The notes under the pieces were generated by a model. That model worked only from the letters and a program-made list of their open reading frames with translations. It was not told the origin of the DNA and did not search any database. The translations under genes were made by a program, and so were the position numbers. A DNA stretch of 35,151 bases from Dechloromonas sp. UBA6271 (GTDB taxonomy: Bacteria > Pseudomonadota > Gammaproteobacteria > Burkholderiales > Rhodocyclaceae), in NCBI GenBank assembly GCA_002440665.1, contig DJUX01000003.1:63675-98825 (forward strand). The letters are read 5' to 3'. Shown here piece by piece: positions 16,521 through 24,833 of this stretch (its first letter is position 1; every line of letters begins with the position of its first letter).

Positions 16521-17596
16521 TGGAGCGCCGCGATTTCCTGCTGGCGCTGGCGGGTTTTGCTGCCTCTGCGGCCGGGGCAAGGGAGGTGGTCGAATTTGCC
16601 CGGGTATTGCCGGGGCGGAAATTGATATTCCCGGCCGACCACGGCGCGCATCCGGATTTTCGCACCGAATGGTGGTACGCAACGGGCTGGCTGAATTTGT
16701 CCGAGGGTCGCCCGATTGGTTTTCAAACCACCTTTTTCCGCGTGCGCACCGGGATCGGGGAGGACAACGCCAGCGCCTTTGCCCCACGCCAGCTGATCCT
16801 CGCCCATGCCGCGATTGCCGATCCGGCGCTCGGCCGCCTGCGCCATGACCAGCGCTCGGCCCGGGTCGGCTTCGGCCGGGCCGGATTCGCCACCGATCGA
16901 ACCCGGGTCTGGGTCGGCGACTGGCGCTTCGAACAGGACGGGGGCCTCTATCGGGCAGCGCTGCGCAGTCAGGAATTCGCCTACGACCTGAATCTCGTAC
17001 CGAACGGCCCGCCGATGCTCAACGGCCTTGCCGGTTTCAGTACCAAGGCGTCCGACCCGCGCCACGCCAGCTATTACTACAGCCGGCCGCAGCTCACGGT
17101 GGACGGCAGCGTGACGCTCGCCGGCCGGCCGCAGCAGGTCACCGGGCAGGCCTGGCTCGATCACGAATGGTCGAGCGAATTGCTGGCCGACGGGGCGCAA
17201 GGCTGGGACTGGATCGGCATCAATCTGGATGACGGCAGCGCGCTGATGGCCTTCCGTCTGCGCGGCGATCGTGAGGCGGCACTGTGGGCCGCCGCCAGCT
17301 TGCGCCGGGCCGATGGCAGCACGCAAATCTTCCCGCCCGCGGCCATCGCTTTCGAGCCTTTGCGGCAGTGGCGCTCGCCGCGCACCGGCATCACATATCC
17401 GGTGGAATGGCGCGTACGCATCGAGCAGCGGGTTTTTCTGCTGCAGGTGCTGATGGATGACCAGGAACTGGACAGCCGCCGGTCGACCGGCGCCATCTAC
17501 TGGGAAGGCGCGGTCCGGTTATTGGAAGGCGGCCGGGAGATCGGGCGCGGCTACCTGGAAATGACGGGCTATGGCGAGAGAATCCGGCTCGGGTGA
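16520..17596 (+). CDS. AttH/CrtC-like lipocalin-domain protein with Tat-type signal
   Basis: A 358-residue exported protein. The N-terminus MERRDFLLALAGFAASAAGA resembles a twin-arginine signal. Family hallmarks of the hydroxyneurosporene synthase/AttH fold are visible: HPDFRTEWWYATGWL (about 48-62), IGFQTTFFRVRTG, YYYSRPQL and GQAWLDHEWSSE (about 210-221) with GWDWIGINLDDGS. There are no carotenoid genes nearby, and the ABC transporter context favours an AttH-like partner of an envelope transporter rather than CrtC. The stop of the permease overlaps the ATG by one base, so translation is coupled. Confidence 0.85.
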   Translation: MERRDFLLALAGFAASAAGAREVVEFARVLPGRKLIFPADHGAHPDFRTEWWYATGWLNLSEGRPIGFQTTFFRVRTGIGEDNASAFAPRQLILAHAAIADPALGRLRHDQRSARVGFGRAGFATDRTRVWVGDWRFEQDGGLYRAALRSQEFAYDLNLVPNGPPMLNGLAGFSTKASDPRHASYYYSRPQLTVDGSVTLAGRPQQVTGQAWLDHEWSSELLADGAQGWDWIGINLDDGSALMAFRLRGDREAALWAAASLRRADGSTQIFPPAAIAFEPLRQWRSPRTGITYPVEWRVRIEQRVFLLQVLMDDQELDSRRSTGAIYWEGAVRLLEGGREIGRGYLEMTGYGERIRLG

Positions 17597-17686
17597 CGGG
17601 CCGGATCGTCGCTGCCGCCCCGCCGCGGGAAACGCTTTCATGTCGCTCCGGTCAGAGTCCAATATGGCCAGCGAAGGAGGAATGCC

Positions 17687-18694
17687 ATGGCACGCTCATT
17701 CGGCGGAGTCGCCCGTAGGCTGATCGGGGTGGCTGCCTGGGGTCTGGCCGGTATCGCATTCGGCGGCGGCTCCAACTATGGCGTGGTGCCCGGGGCCCTG
17801 CCGGCGGTTGCGGGGAAGGTCAGCGAATGGGCGGTGCCGACCCCGAAGTTCGCGCGCGATCCGGCGCCGGGCCCGGACGGCAACATCTACATTGCCGTGA
17901 TGACCGGCAATCGCATCGCCCGCTTCGAGCCGGCGACGCAGCGTTTCGTCGAGTGGGATTTGCCCGCCGGCACCCGGCCGCATGGTCTCGTCGTCGATGC
18001 CGAGGGCATCGTCTGGTACACCGGCAACGGTAACGGGACGATCGGCCGGCTCGATCCGAAAACCGGCAAGGTGAGCGAATTCAAGCTGCCATCGGGCGGC
18101 GACCCGCATACGATCGTCTTCGATGCCAGCGGCAACCTCTGGTTTACCGTGCAGGGCGGCCAGCGCGTCGGCCGCCTGGCGCCGGGTAGCGGACGGATCG
18201 ACGAGTACCCGATGAGCGGCAATCCCTACGGCCTCGCGATCGACCGCCAGGGCATCGTCTGGGATTGCCGCCTGGCCGGCGATTCGCTGGGATGGATCGA
18301 TCCGCAGAGCGGCCGCAGCGGTGAACTGGCGACCGGTCCCGGTTCGCGGCCGCGCCGTATCGCGGCCGGGCCGGACGGCAGCCTCTGGGTGGCCCTCTAC
18401 GGCAACGGCCGACTGGCCCGCATCGACCCCGTCGCGCAGCGCATTGTCAAGACCTGGGAACTGCCGCAGGCGGGCGGCAAGGGCGCCTACGCAGTCACCG
18501 TCGATGCCGCGGGGCGGGTCTGGGTCAATGGCATCGATACCGACACCGTATCGCTGTTCGATCCGGTGCGCGAGGAGTTCCGGGTCATCCCGCTGCCGTC
18601 GAAGGATGTCGGCATCCGCAAGGCGATCATCGATGCCCGCGGGCGCTACTGGTACATGGGCAGTCACAACGGTCGCCTCGGCATGATCGAGTGA
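17687..18694 (+). CDS. Vgb-like (virginiamycin B lyase family) beta-propeller protein
   Basis: A 335-residue probably exported protein with a hydrophobic N-terminus (residues 10-27). Repeated blades are seen as G-x-[IV]W[YF]-x-x-x-G-x-x-[IV]GR-[LI]-[DA]P units, for example EGIVWYTGNGNGTIGRLDP, GNLWFTVQGGQRVGRLAP and GSLWVALYGNGRLARIDP. This is the six- to seven-bladed propeller of streptogramin lyase-like proteins. Most such environmental proteins have no demonstrated lyase activity, and I could not verify the catalytic His/Glu set by alignment, so resistance should not be assumed. A strong GAAGGAGGAA site precedes the ATG. It probably has its own promoter, 90 bp after attH. Confidence 0.8.
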   Translation: MARSFGGVARRLIGVAAWGLAGIAFGGGSNYGVVPGALPAVAGKVSEWAVPTPKFARDPAPGPDGNIYIAVMTGNRIARFEPATQRFVEWDLPAGTRPHGLVVDAEGIVWYTGNGNGTIGRLDPKTGKVSEFKLPSGGDPHTIVFDASGNLWFTVQGGQRVGRLAPGSGRIDEYPMSGNPYGLAIDRQGIVWDCRLAGDSLGWIDPQSGRSGELATGPGSRPRRIAAGPDGSLWVALYGNGRLARIDPVAQRIVKTWELPQAGGKGAYAVTVDAAGRVWVNGIDTDTVSLFDPVREEFRVIPLPSKDVGIRKAIIDARGRYWYMGSHNGRLGMIE

Positions 18695-18804
18695 AGCATT
18701 GATCGGACGCCTGCCGGTTGCGGCCGGGACATGGCCAGGTTCCGCCCCGGCACAGCAAATCAAGATCAAGCTTCATCCGCAAAGGATGTAGTGGAAATGA
18801 CCAG

Positions 18805-18832
18805 TTGTCAGTGGACGCATTCTGCATAAACT
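18805..18832 (+). promoter_or_regulatory. Possible promoter in the 303-bp gap before the DUF2092 gene
   Basis: TTGTCA (18805-18810) and TAAACT (18827-18832) are spaced by 16 bp. The rest of the gap, 18695-18997, holds no convincing gene. A short GTG-started extension of the downstream frame from 18923 lacks a signal-like N-terminus and is not favoured. Confidence 0.35.
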
Positions 18833-18997
18833 GATTTACTGGACACCTGCCTGCAAGCCATCGGGGCTTGCGCCACTTCGGGCCGGAAAGAGGCCATCAC
18901 CGCATCCCTTGCGGGCATTACGGTGAAGCGGGCGTCCATTCCCGGAAGCATTGCAGCGTTCCAACAAGGCTTTGGCTTCCCTATCGAGGAGATCAAC

Positions 18998-19768
18998 GTG
19001 ACATACAAGAAACTTGCAACGGCCATACTGGCCCTGTCGCTCGCCGCCCCCGGCCTCCATGCCCAGACCGCCCCGGCGGCCAGTGCAGCACCGGCGGCCA
19101 ATGCCGTCGATCCGGCGTCGATCCAGGCGCTCAAGGACATGGGTGCCCATCTGCAGACCCTGACGCGCTTCCAGGTGTCGACCGAACTGACCGGCGAGCG
19201 GGTCCTGGCCGACGGCCAGAAACTGCAGCATTCGGCGGCAGCGGAGTTGAAAGTCCATCGCCCGAACATGCTGCGTGCCCGCATGGTCAGTGCCCGTTCC
19301 GAACGCGAGATCTTCTACGACGGCAAGACGGTCACGCTCTTCACGCCGGCGCAGAAGTATTACTCGACGGTCGAATTCACCGACAACATTGGCGGGCTGA
19401 TCAACAAGCTCGAGGAACGCTACGGCGTCGATATCCCGCTTGCCGACCTGTTCCTCTGGGGCACCCCGGCGGCGCCACTCGACAAGATCGATTCGGCGAT
19501 GAATGCCGGCCAGGATTTCATCGATGGCGATCTCTGCAACCATTACGCCTTCCGCCAAGGCATCTTCGACTGGCAGATCTGGATCACGACCGGCAGCAAG
19601 CCGTTGCCGCGCAAGCTGGTGATCACCAACCGCGCCGACGAAGCGCGCCCGCAATCGGTTTCGTACATGGACTGGAACCTGAAGCCGACCTTCAAGGACG
19701 CCGTGTTCAAGTTCACGCCACCGAAAGGCAGCACCGCCGTCGAACTTCGTCCGCAGGCCCAAAAGTAA
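18998..19768 (+). CDS. DUF2092-family periplasmic protein
   Basis: A 256-residue exported protein. GTG 18998 is chosen because GAGGAG lies just upstream and it yields a clean signal peptide ending at LHA-QT (about residue 23). An Ala/Pro-rich spacer follows. The DUF2092 domain contains ALKDMGAHLQTLTRFQV, LKVHRPNMLRARM, FYDGKTVTLFTPAQKYYST and DIPLADLFLWG, and resembles LolA-like lipoprotein carriers in style. Exact function is unknown. It sits 12 bp before a gene for an Asn-rich exported protein, with an AAAGGAG site between, so the two form an operon. Confidence 0.85.
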   Translation: MTYKKLATAILALSLAAPGLHAQTAPAASAAPAANAVDPASIQALKDMGAHLQTLTRFQVSTELTGERVLADGQKLQHSAAAELKVHRPNMLRARMVSARSEREIFYDGKTVTLFTPAQKYYSTVEFTDNIGGLINKLEERYGVDIPLADLFLWGTPAAPLDKIDSAMNAGQDFIDGDLCNHYAFRQGIFDWQIWITTGSKPLPRKLVITNRADEARPQSVSYMDWNLKPTFKDAVFKFTPPKGSTAVELRPQAQK

Positions 19769-19780
19769 AGGAGCGCCATC

Positions 19781-20290
19781 ATGAAAAATACATTCAGCAA
19801 GCTGTTCCTGGCTCCCCTGACGGTTCTCGTTCTCGCCAGCTTCACCCTGGAGCCGGTTGCCGAAGCACGCGACGGCGGTCGCGGAGGCGGTGGTGGTGCG
19901 CGCGCCAGCGCCGGTGGTGGCGGCAGGCAGATCGACAATAGTCGTGCCGATGCGCGGACCAACAACGTCCGCAACACCAGCGCCACCAATGTCAATGCCA
20001 ACCGGAACACCAACGTGAACCGGAATACCAACGTCAATGCCAACCGCAACGTCAATGTCAATGTCGACAACAATGGCGGATGCTGTGGCGGTGGCTGGGA
20101 CAATGACTATCACCCGGTCGCCGCGGCCGCGGTAGTCGTAGGGACGGCGGCAGTGATCGGTTCGATAGTACGTACCCCGCCGGCCAACTGTGTCCCGGTC
20201 AACTACGGTGGCATGGTCTACCAGCAGTGCGGCAGCACTTGGTACCAGCCCCAGGGCTCGCAGTACATCGTCGTCAATCCGCCCTACTAA
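19781..20290 (+). CDS. Exported Gly-rich/Asn-Val-repeat protein
   Basis: A 169-residue protein with signal peptide (residues 1-29, cleavage near AEA-RD). It has a Gly/Ser/Arg-rich stretch (30-50), then a repeat of NVNxNRNT units (about 66-98), a CCGGGW turn, a hydrophobic Ala/Val segment (about 112-130) and a Cys/Tyr/Gln-rich tail (CVPVNYGGMVYQQCGSTWYQ, residues 137-156). The tail resembles small envelope proteins often found beside DUF2092 genes. The repeat could form a beta-solenoid or amyloid-like strand, but this is conjecture. The product is hypothetical, with translation supported by the ribosome site and operon position. Confidence 0.75.
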   Translation: MKNTFSKLFLAPLTVLVLASFTLEPVAEARDGGRGGGGGARASAGGGGRQIDNSRADARTNNVRNTSATNVNANRNTNVNRNTNVNANRNVNVNVDNNGGCCGGGWDNDYHPVAAAAVVVGTAAVIGSIVRTPPANCVPVNYGGMVYQQCGSTWYQPQGSQYIVVNPPY

Positions 20291-20301
20291 GGGCAATCAA
20301 T

Positions 20302-20333
20302 CGCTGGGGGGCTGGCTTTGTCAGCCCCCAGCG
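20302..20333 (+). terminator. Terminator-like hairpin after the Asn-rich protein gene
   Basis: CGCTGGGGG.GCTG pairs with CAGCCCCCAGCG with one bulged G and a short loop. Only a weak T stretch (TATTTT) follows, so termination is probable rather than certain. Confidence 0.55.
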
Positions 20334-20390
20334 GGCAGTATTTTCCCCGGTCGCGGGGTAATCGGGCTAGCCAACCTTGCGCCGCTTCCA

Positions 20391-20618
20391 TCATCCCTTC
20401 GGCGTCAGCAGATAGACCTTTTGCTCGACCCGCACCCGTTCCTTGATCGCCGTATCGGCATCGGCTTCGAAGACGCTTTCGACATGACTCAGGTCGATGT
20501 CGAAGGCGCGGGCATAGAGGCGGGTGATTTCGTCGGCGATGGCGAACGGCTGGCCCCGCGTTTCGTCCGCTTCCGGTTCCTCGGTGGTCAGGACCAGGAT
20601 CTTGCTGGCCAGCGAAAT
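20391..20618 (-). pseudogene. C-terminal fragment of an unrecognised protein
   Basis: On the minus strand about 76 codons ending at TGA (20391-20393) have protein-like composition: EIISLASKILVLTTEEPEAD, then FAIADEITRLYARAFDIDLS, HVESVFEADADTAIKERVRVEQKVYLLTPKG at the end. There is no plausible start codon before the sequence runs into the mqsA fragment on the opposite strand, so the 5' part appears lost. I do not recognise the family. Confidence 0.45.
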
Positions 20619-20846
20619 GATTTCATCAAGCAGGTGAATGCCTCGATTGTCGATCCGGGCTTCATCGCCAGTGTCCGCAGGAAGCTCGCGCTCGATCAGC
20701 GCGAAGCCGCCGAAATTTTCGGCGGCGGGGTCAATGCGTTTTCGCGCTACGAAAACGGCAAGACCAAGCCGTCTCTGGCGCTGGTGAAATTGCTCAAGGT
20801 GCTCGATCGGCACCCCGATCTGCTTGACGAGGTCAAGGCGGCATAG
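20619..20846 (+). pseudogene. mqsA: mqsA antitoxin C-terminal (HTH) fragment
   Basis: The segment beginning FIKQVNASIVDPGFIASVRR, with DQREAAEIFGGGVNAFSRYE and LVKLLKVLDRHPDLLDEV, is the Xre-type DNA-binding domain of MqsA. The zinc-binding N-terminal half (two CxxC motifs) is absent, and the sequence upstream in the frame reads as the antisense of a different fragment. No mqsR toxin gene is adjacent. This is a truncated remnant; a fused regulator starting further upstream is possible but unlikely. Confidence 0.75.
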
Positions 20847-20981
20847 AAGCCGGCGGCAGGCCATCAGGGGCACAAAACAGCCCCTGAACTCGACACCGCT
20901 CCGGCTGTCGTATCGGGCAGGACAGGCCTTGCCATTCCCGTTTGAATTCCCTCAACAGCCCGCTCCGGGGAGTAGCAGCGC

Positions 20982-21467
20982 ATGCAGAAAATCGGCCCTT
21001 GCCTCTGGTTCGACGATCAAGCCGAAGAAGCGGCGAATTTCTATGTCTCTGTTTTCCGGAACTCGCGCATCCTCGGCACCACGCATTACGTCGAAGGCTT
21101 GCCGAAGCCGGCCGGGTCGGTCCTGACCGTCCGCTTCATCCTCGACGGCGAGGAATTCGTCGCCCTGAACGGTGGACCGCAATACCGGTTCACGCCCGCC
21201 GTCTCGTTCGTCGTCAAATGCGATACGCAGAAGGAGATCGATGCCTACTGGCAGCGGCTGTGCGAGGGCGGGGAAAAAGTGCAGTGCGGCTGGCTGACCG
21301 ACCGCTACGGCGTTTCGTGGCAAATCGTCCCGCAAGCGCTGCTCGACATGTTGAACAAGAAGGATAACGCCGCCGCGCAACGCGCCATGGCGGCCATGCT
21401 GGGCATGAAGAAGCTCGATATTGCTGCCTTGCAGCGCGCTTACCGAAACGAAGGAGACTCACCATGA
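20982..21467 (+). CDS. VOC-family protein (PhnB/3-demethylubiquinone methyltransferase-like)
   Basis: A 161-residue cytoplasmic protein of the vicinal-oxygen-chelate fold. Hallmarks are MQKIGPCLWFDDQAEEAANF, the segment FILDGEEFVALNGGP, and SFVVKCDTQKEIDAYWQRL followed by CGWLTDRYGVSWQIVP, typical of PhnB-like VOC proteins. The enzymatic activity of this group is largely undefined. The stop overlaps the start of a second VOC gene (ATGA). A GGGGAGTAG site precedes the ATG. Confidence 0.85.
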   Translation: MQKIGPCLWFDDQAEEAANFYVSVFRNSRILGTTHYVEGLPKPAGSVLTVRFILDGEEFVALNGGPQYRFTPAVSFVVKCDTQKEIDAYWQRLCEGGEKVQCGWLTDRYGVSWQIVPQALLDMLNKKDNAAAQRAMAAMLGMKKLDIAALQRAYRNEGDSP

Positions 21468-21834
21468 AACCCAATCCCGTCTGCTGGTTCGAGATCTACG
21501 TTGAAGACATGGATCGCGCCAAAATTTTTACGAAACCGTCTTCGAGACCAAACTGGAGGATCTGCACAGCTCGGACATCGAAATGTGGGCTTTCCCGATG
21601 GCGCCGAACCTGTGGGGTGCCGGTGGCTCGCTGGTCAGGATGGCCGGCCGTACCTCGGGTGGCAACAGCACGCTGGTTTATTTCAGCTGCGACGATTGTG
21701 CGGTCGAGGAAAGCCGCGCCGAAAAAGCGGGTGGGCGCATCCAGCGCACGAAAATTTCCATCGGTCAGTACGGCTTCATCTCGCTGGTGGTCGACAGCGA
21801 AGGCAACATGATCGGCCTGCATTCCACGAAATAG
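21464..21834 (+). pseudogene. Second VOC-family (glyoxalase-like) gene with a frameshift
   Basis: The start ATG 21464 gives MKPNPVCWFEIYVEDMDRAK. The remainder, FYETVFETKLEDLHSSDIEM through SLVVDSEGNMIGLHSTK, is in another frame. One base is missing in the AAAATTTTT run at about 21522-21530. The combined product of about 123 residues is a complete small VOC protein like those annotated as glyoxalase/bleomycin resistance. The lesion sits in a double homopolymer, so a sequencing error is as likely as a true mutation. Confidence 0.8.
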
Positions 21835-21850
21835 TCAGCCCCGGCCGCAA

Positions 21851-21865
21851 CTGTTGCGGTCGACC
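21851..21865 (+). repeat. CTGTTGCGGTCGACC repeat, copy 2
   Basis: Exact copy, followed by GCT and six A, in the gap between the VOC gene and the restriction-modification gene. Confidence 0.75.
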
Positions 21866-21968
21866 GCTAAAAAAGGGCAAAAACCGCGGCGCGGCTTGGT
21901 GGGTCGCCCGCCGCCGGGCCGGTCGCCGGCATGAGGATCGGGTATCCTTCCATGCATTGAAAAAAACA

Positions 21969-24827
21969 ATGGCATGGCCCATGACCCCCGCCCAATTCAT
22001 CGCCAAATGGCGCGCCAACCCGCTCTCCGAGAGTGCCGGCGCGCAGTCCTTCTTTCTCGACCTGTGCGCCATGCTCGGTGTCGCGCCGCCCGACGATCCC
22101 GATAATTACTGTTTCGAGCGCGGCGCCACGCGCACCGGCGCCGGGCACGGCTGGGCCGACGTCTGGAAGCGCGGCCATTTCGGCTGGGAAAACAAGGGCC
22201 CCGGCGGCGATCTCGGCATCGCCCTCAAGCAGCTGATGACCTACGCCCTGGCGCTCGACAACCCGCCGCTGCTCGTCGTCAGCAACCGCGACATCACCCA
22301 GATCCACACCCATTTCACCGGCACGCCCTCCGAAACCCACACCATCCGGCTCGACGACATCGGCACCGCGGAAAACCAGCAAAAGCTGCGCTGGCTGTTC
22401 AGCGACCCCGAAAAATTCCGCCCCGGCCGCACCGTGCAGGACATCACCGCCGCTGCCGCCGGCCGCTTCGCCGATGTCGCCCGCTCGCTCACCGCGCGCG
22501 GCCACGACCCCGAGAAAGTCGCCCACTTCCTCATTCAATGTCTGTTCTGCATGTTCGCCGAGGACATCGGCCTGCTGCCCAAGCGGCTGTTCGAGCGCGT
22601 CCTCGACAAGCGCGGCGGCGACACCGTCAAGCTCGGCGCGGCGCTCGGCGAACTGTTTCGCGCCATGCAGGCCGGCGGCGATTTCCTGCTCGAAGACATC
22701 GCCTGGTTCAACGGCGGCCTCTTCGCCCGCATCGAGCTGATCGAGCTGGCGCCCGGTGAAATCGACGCCCTGCACGCCGCCAGCAAGATGGACTGGAGCG
22801 CCATCGAGCCGGCCATTCTCGGCACCCTGTTCGAGCGCGGCCTCGACCCGAAAATCCGCGCCCCGCTCGGCGCCAACTACACCGACCCCGGCACCATCAT
22901 GAAGCTGGTCGGCCCGGTCGTCGTCGAACCGCTGGCGCGCGAATGGGCCGCCGCCCGCGAACGCATCGGCGCGCTGCTCGGCAAATACCACGCCGGCGGC
23001 AAAGGCTCACAAAGCGCGCTCAAGGAAGCGCAAGGCCTGTTCCTCGGCTACATCGAACGGCTAAAGAGTTTCCGCGTCCTCGACCCCGCCTGCGGCTCAG
23101 GCAACTTTCTGTACCTGAGCCTGCGCGCCCTGAAAGACCTCGAACACCGCGCCAACCTCGACGCCGAATCCCTCGGCCTGCAACGCCAGTTGCTCATCGA
23201 AACCAGCCCGGCCAACGTCCTCGGCATCGAAATCAACGCCTACGCCGCCGAACTCGCCCGCGTCACCGTCTGGATCGGCGAGATTCAATGGATGCTCAAG
23301 AACGGCTACGACTGCCGGCGCAACCCGATCCTGGCGACGCTCGACCACATCGAGCACCGCGACGCGCTGCTCAGCGAAGATGGCAGCGAAGCGGCATGGC
23401 CGGTGGCGGATGTCATCGTCGGCAACCCGCCGTTTTTGGGCGACAAGATGATGCGCGGCGAACTCGGCGCCGATTACGTCGAACGTCTGCGCAAGCGCTT
23501 CGACGGCCGCGTTCCCGGCGGCGCCGACCTCGTCACCTACTGGTTCGAGAAAGCGCGGGCGCAGATCGCCGCCGGCCAACTGCAAGCCACCGGCCTCGTT
23601 GCCACGAACTCGATTCGCGGTGGCGCCAACCGCAAGGTGCTGGAGCGGATCGTCGCCACAACGCGCATCTTCGAGGCGTGGAGCGACGAGGCTTGGGTGA
23701 ATGAAGGCGCGGCGGTCCGGGTTTCGCTGCTTGGTTTTGGGCCTTTTTTCGGGGTCGACCGCAACAGCCGGCTGGATGGGGCTGAAGTGGAGGCGATTCA
23801 TGCCGACCTGACGGCCGCCGTTGGCGTTGATCTGACGCGGGCCAAACCTCTGTCGGAAAACGCCAATACCGCTTACCTCGGCATCCAGAAAACCGGTCCC
23901 TTCGACTTGCCCGGCGAACTTGGCCGTAGCTGGCTCGATCAGCCCAACCCGAACGGCCGCCCCAACAGCGAGATCGTCAAGCCGTGGTTCAACGGCCTCG
24001 ACATCACGCGCCGCCAGCGCGACATGTGGATCGTCGATTTTGGCACCGACATGCCGGAAGCCGAAGCCAGCCTATACGAACTGCCTTTCGCTTATGCCAA
24101 GGAACATGTGCAGCCGACGAGAGTCGGCAAGCGCGAAGCCCGAACTAACGAAATGTGGTGGTTGTTCCAGTGGTCGCGGCCGCTAATGCGCAAGGCCATC
24201 AAAAACCTGCCACGCTTTATCGTCACGCCAGAGGTTGCCAAGCATCGCGTTTTTGCTTTCATGGTCCCGCCAACGGTGGCCGACAAGAACCTGACTGTCA
24301 TTTCCCGCGCCGACGACACCACCTTCGGCATCCTGCATTCCCGCTTCCATGAACTCTGGTCGCTGCGTCTCGGCACTTCGCTCGAAGACCGTCCGCGCTA
24401 CACACCGACCAGCTGCTTCGAAACCTTCCCGTTCCCCGCCGGCCTGACGCCGCGCGACACCGCGGCTGGTGCCCCGTCTGGCCCGGTTGCGGACAAGATC
24501 GCCAGCGCCGCCCGCCGCCTGAACGAACTCCGCGAAAACTGGCTGAACCCGGTCGAGTGGGTCGCCTGGGTCATCACTCCGAAAGAGGAAAAAGCCGGCT
24601 TCCCGCCGCGTCCGGTCGCCAGCCCCGGCCACGAAGCCGAGTTGAAGAAGCGCACCCTGACCAACCTCTACAACGCCCGCCCGGCCTGGCTGAATCTCGC
24701 CCATCAGGAACTCGACAAGGCGGTCGCCGCCGCCTACCGCTGGCCCGACTACACCCCGGAAATGCCCGACGACGAAATCCTGCGCCGCCTGCTGGCGCTC
24801 AACCTGCAGCGCGCGGCGGCCGGGTAA
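21969..24827 (+). CDS. MmeI-like type IIL restriction-modification enzyme
   Basis: A 952-residue single-chain enzyme. The N-terminal domain has D64-x9-E74-N-K76, the PD-(D/E)xK spacing seen in MmeI, so cleavage may be active. A helical connector is at about 170-300. The gamma-class adenine methyltransferase has motif I DPACGSG (372-378) and motif IV NPPF (486-489). A target-recognition region (about 600-830) and the C-terminal domain follow. In this family one polypeptide both methylates one strand and cuts about 20 bp away. Recognition specificity cannot be read from sequence alone. No separate nuclease or specificity gene is present. The ribosome site is weak, and ATG 21981 is an alternative start. 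A mazEF pair follows closely. Confidence 0.88.
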   Translation: MAWPMTPAQFIAKWRANPLSESAGAQSFFLDLCAMLGVAPPDDPDNYCFERGATRTGAGHGWADVWKRGHFGWENKGPGGDLGIALKQLMTYALALDNPPLLVVSNRDITQIHTHFTGTPSETHTIRLDDIGTAENQQKLRWLFSDPEKFRPGRTVQDITAAAAGRFADVARSLTARGHDPEKVAHFLIQCLFCMFAEDIGLLPKRLFERVLDKRGGDTVKLGAALGELFRAMQAGGDFLLEDIAWFNGGLFARIELIELAPGEIDALHAASKMDWSAIEPAILGTLFERGLDPKIRAPLGANYTDPGTIMKLVGPVVVEPLAREWAAARERIGALLGKYHAGGKGSQSALKEAQGLFLGYIERLKSFRVLDPACGSGNFLYLSLRALKDLEHRANLDAESLGLQRQLLIETSPANVLGIEINAYAAELARVTVWIGEIQWMLKNGYDCRRNPILATLDHIEHRDALLSEDGSEAAWPVADVIVGNPPFLGDKMMRGELGADYVERLRKRFDGRVPGGADLVTYWFEKARAQIAAGQLQATGLVATNSIRGGANRKVLERIVATTRIFEAWSDEAWVNEGAAVRVSLLGFGPFFGVDRNSRLDGAEVEAIHADLTAAVGVDLTRAKPLSENANTAYLGIQKTGPFDLPGELGRSWLDQPNPNGRPNSEIVKPWFNGLDITRRQRDMWIVDFGTDMPEAEASLYELPFAYAKEHVQPTRVGKREARTNEMWWLFQWSRPLMRKAIKNLPRFIVTPEVAKHRVFAFMVPPTVADKNLTVISRADDTTFGILHSRFHELWSLRLGTSLEDRPRYTPTSCFETFPFPAGLTPRDTAAGAPSGPVADKIASAARRLNELRENWLNPVEWVAWVITPKEEKAGFPPRPVASPGHEAELKKRTLTNLYNARPAWLNLAHQELDKAVAAAYRWPDYTPEMPDDEILRRLLALNLQRAAAG
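23753..23767 (-). repeat. CTGTTGCGGTCGACC repeat, copy 3 (inverted, intragenic)
   Basis: Exact copy on the minus strand inside the restriction-modification gene, followed on that strand by CCG and six A. It encodes part of GVDRNSRL in the host gene. Confidence 0.7.
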
Positions 24828-24833
24828 ATATTT

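Noticed and set aside
17687..18694. Virginiamycin resistance gene
   Set aside because: Only the propeller repeat supports it; most such proteins are not resistance enzymes and the catalytic set was not verified.
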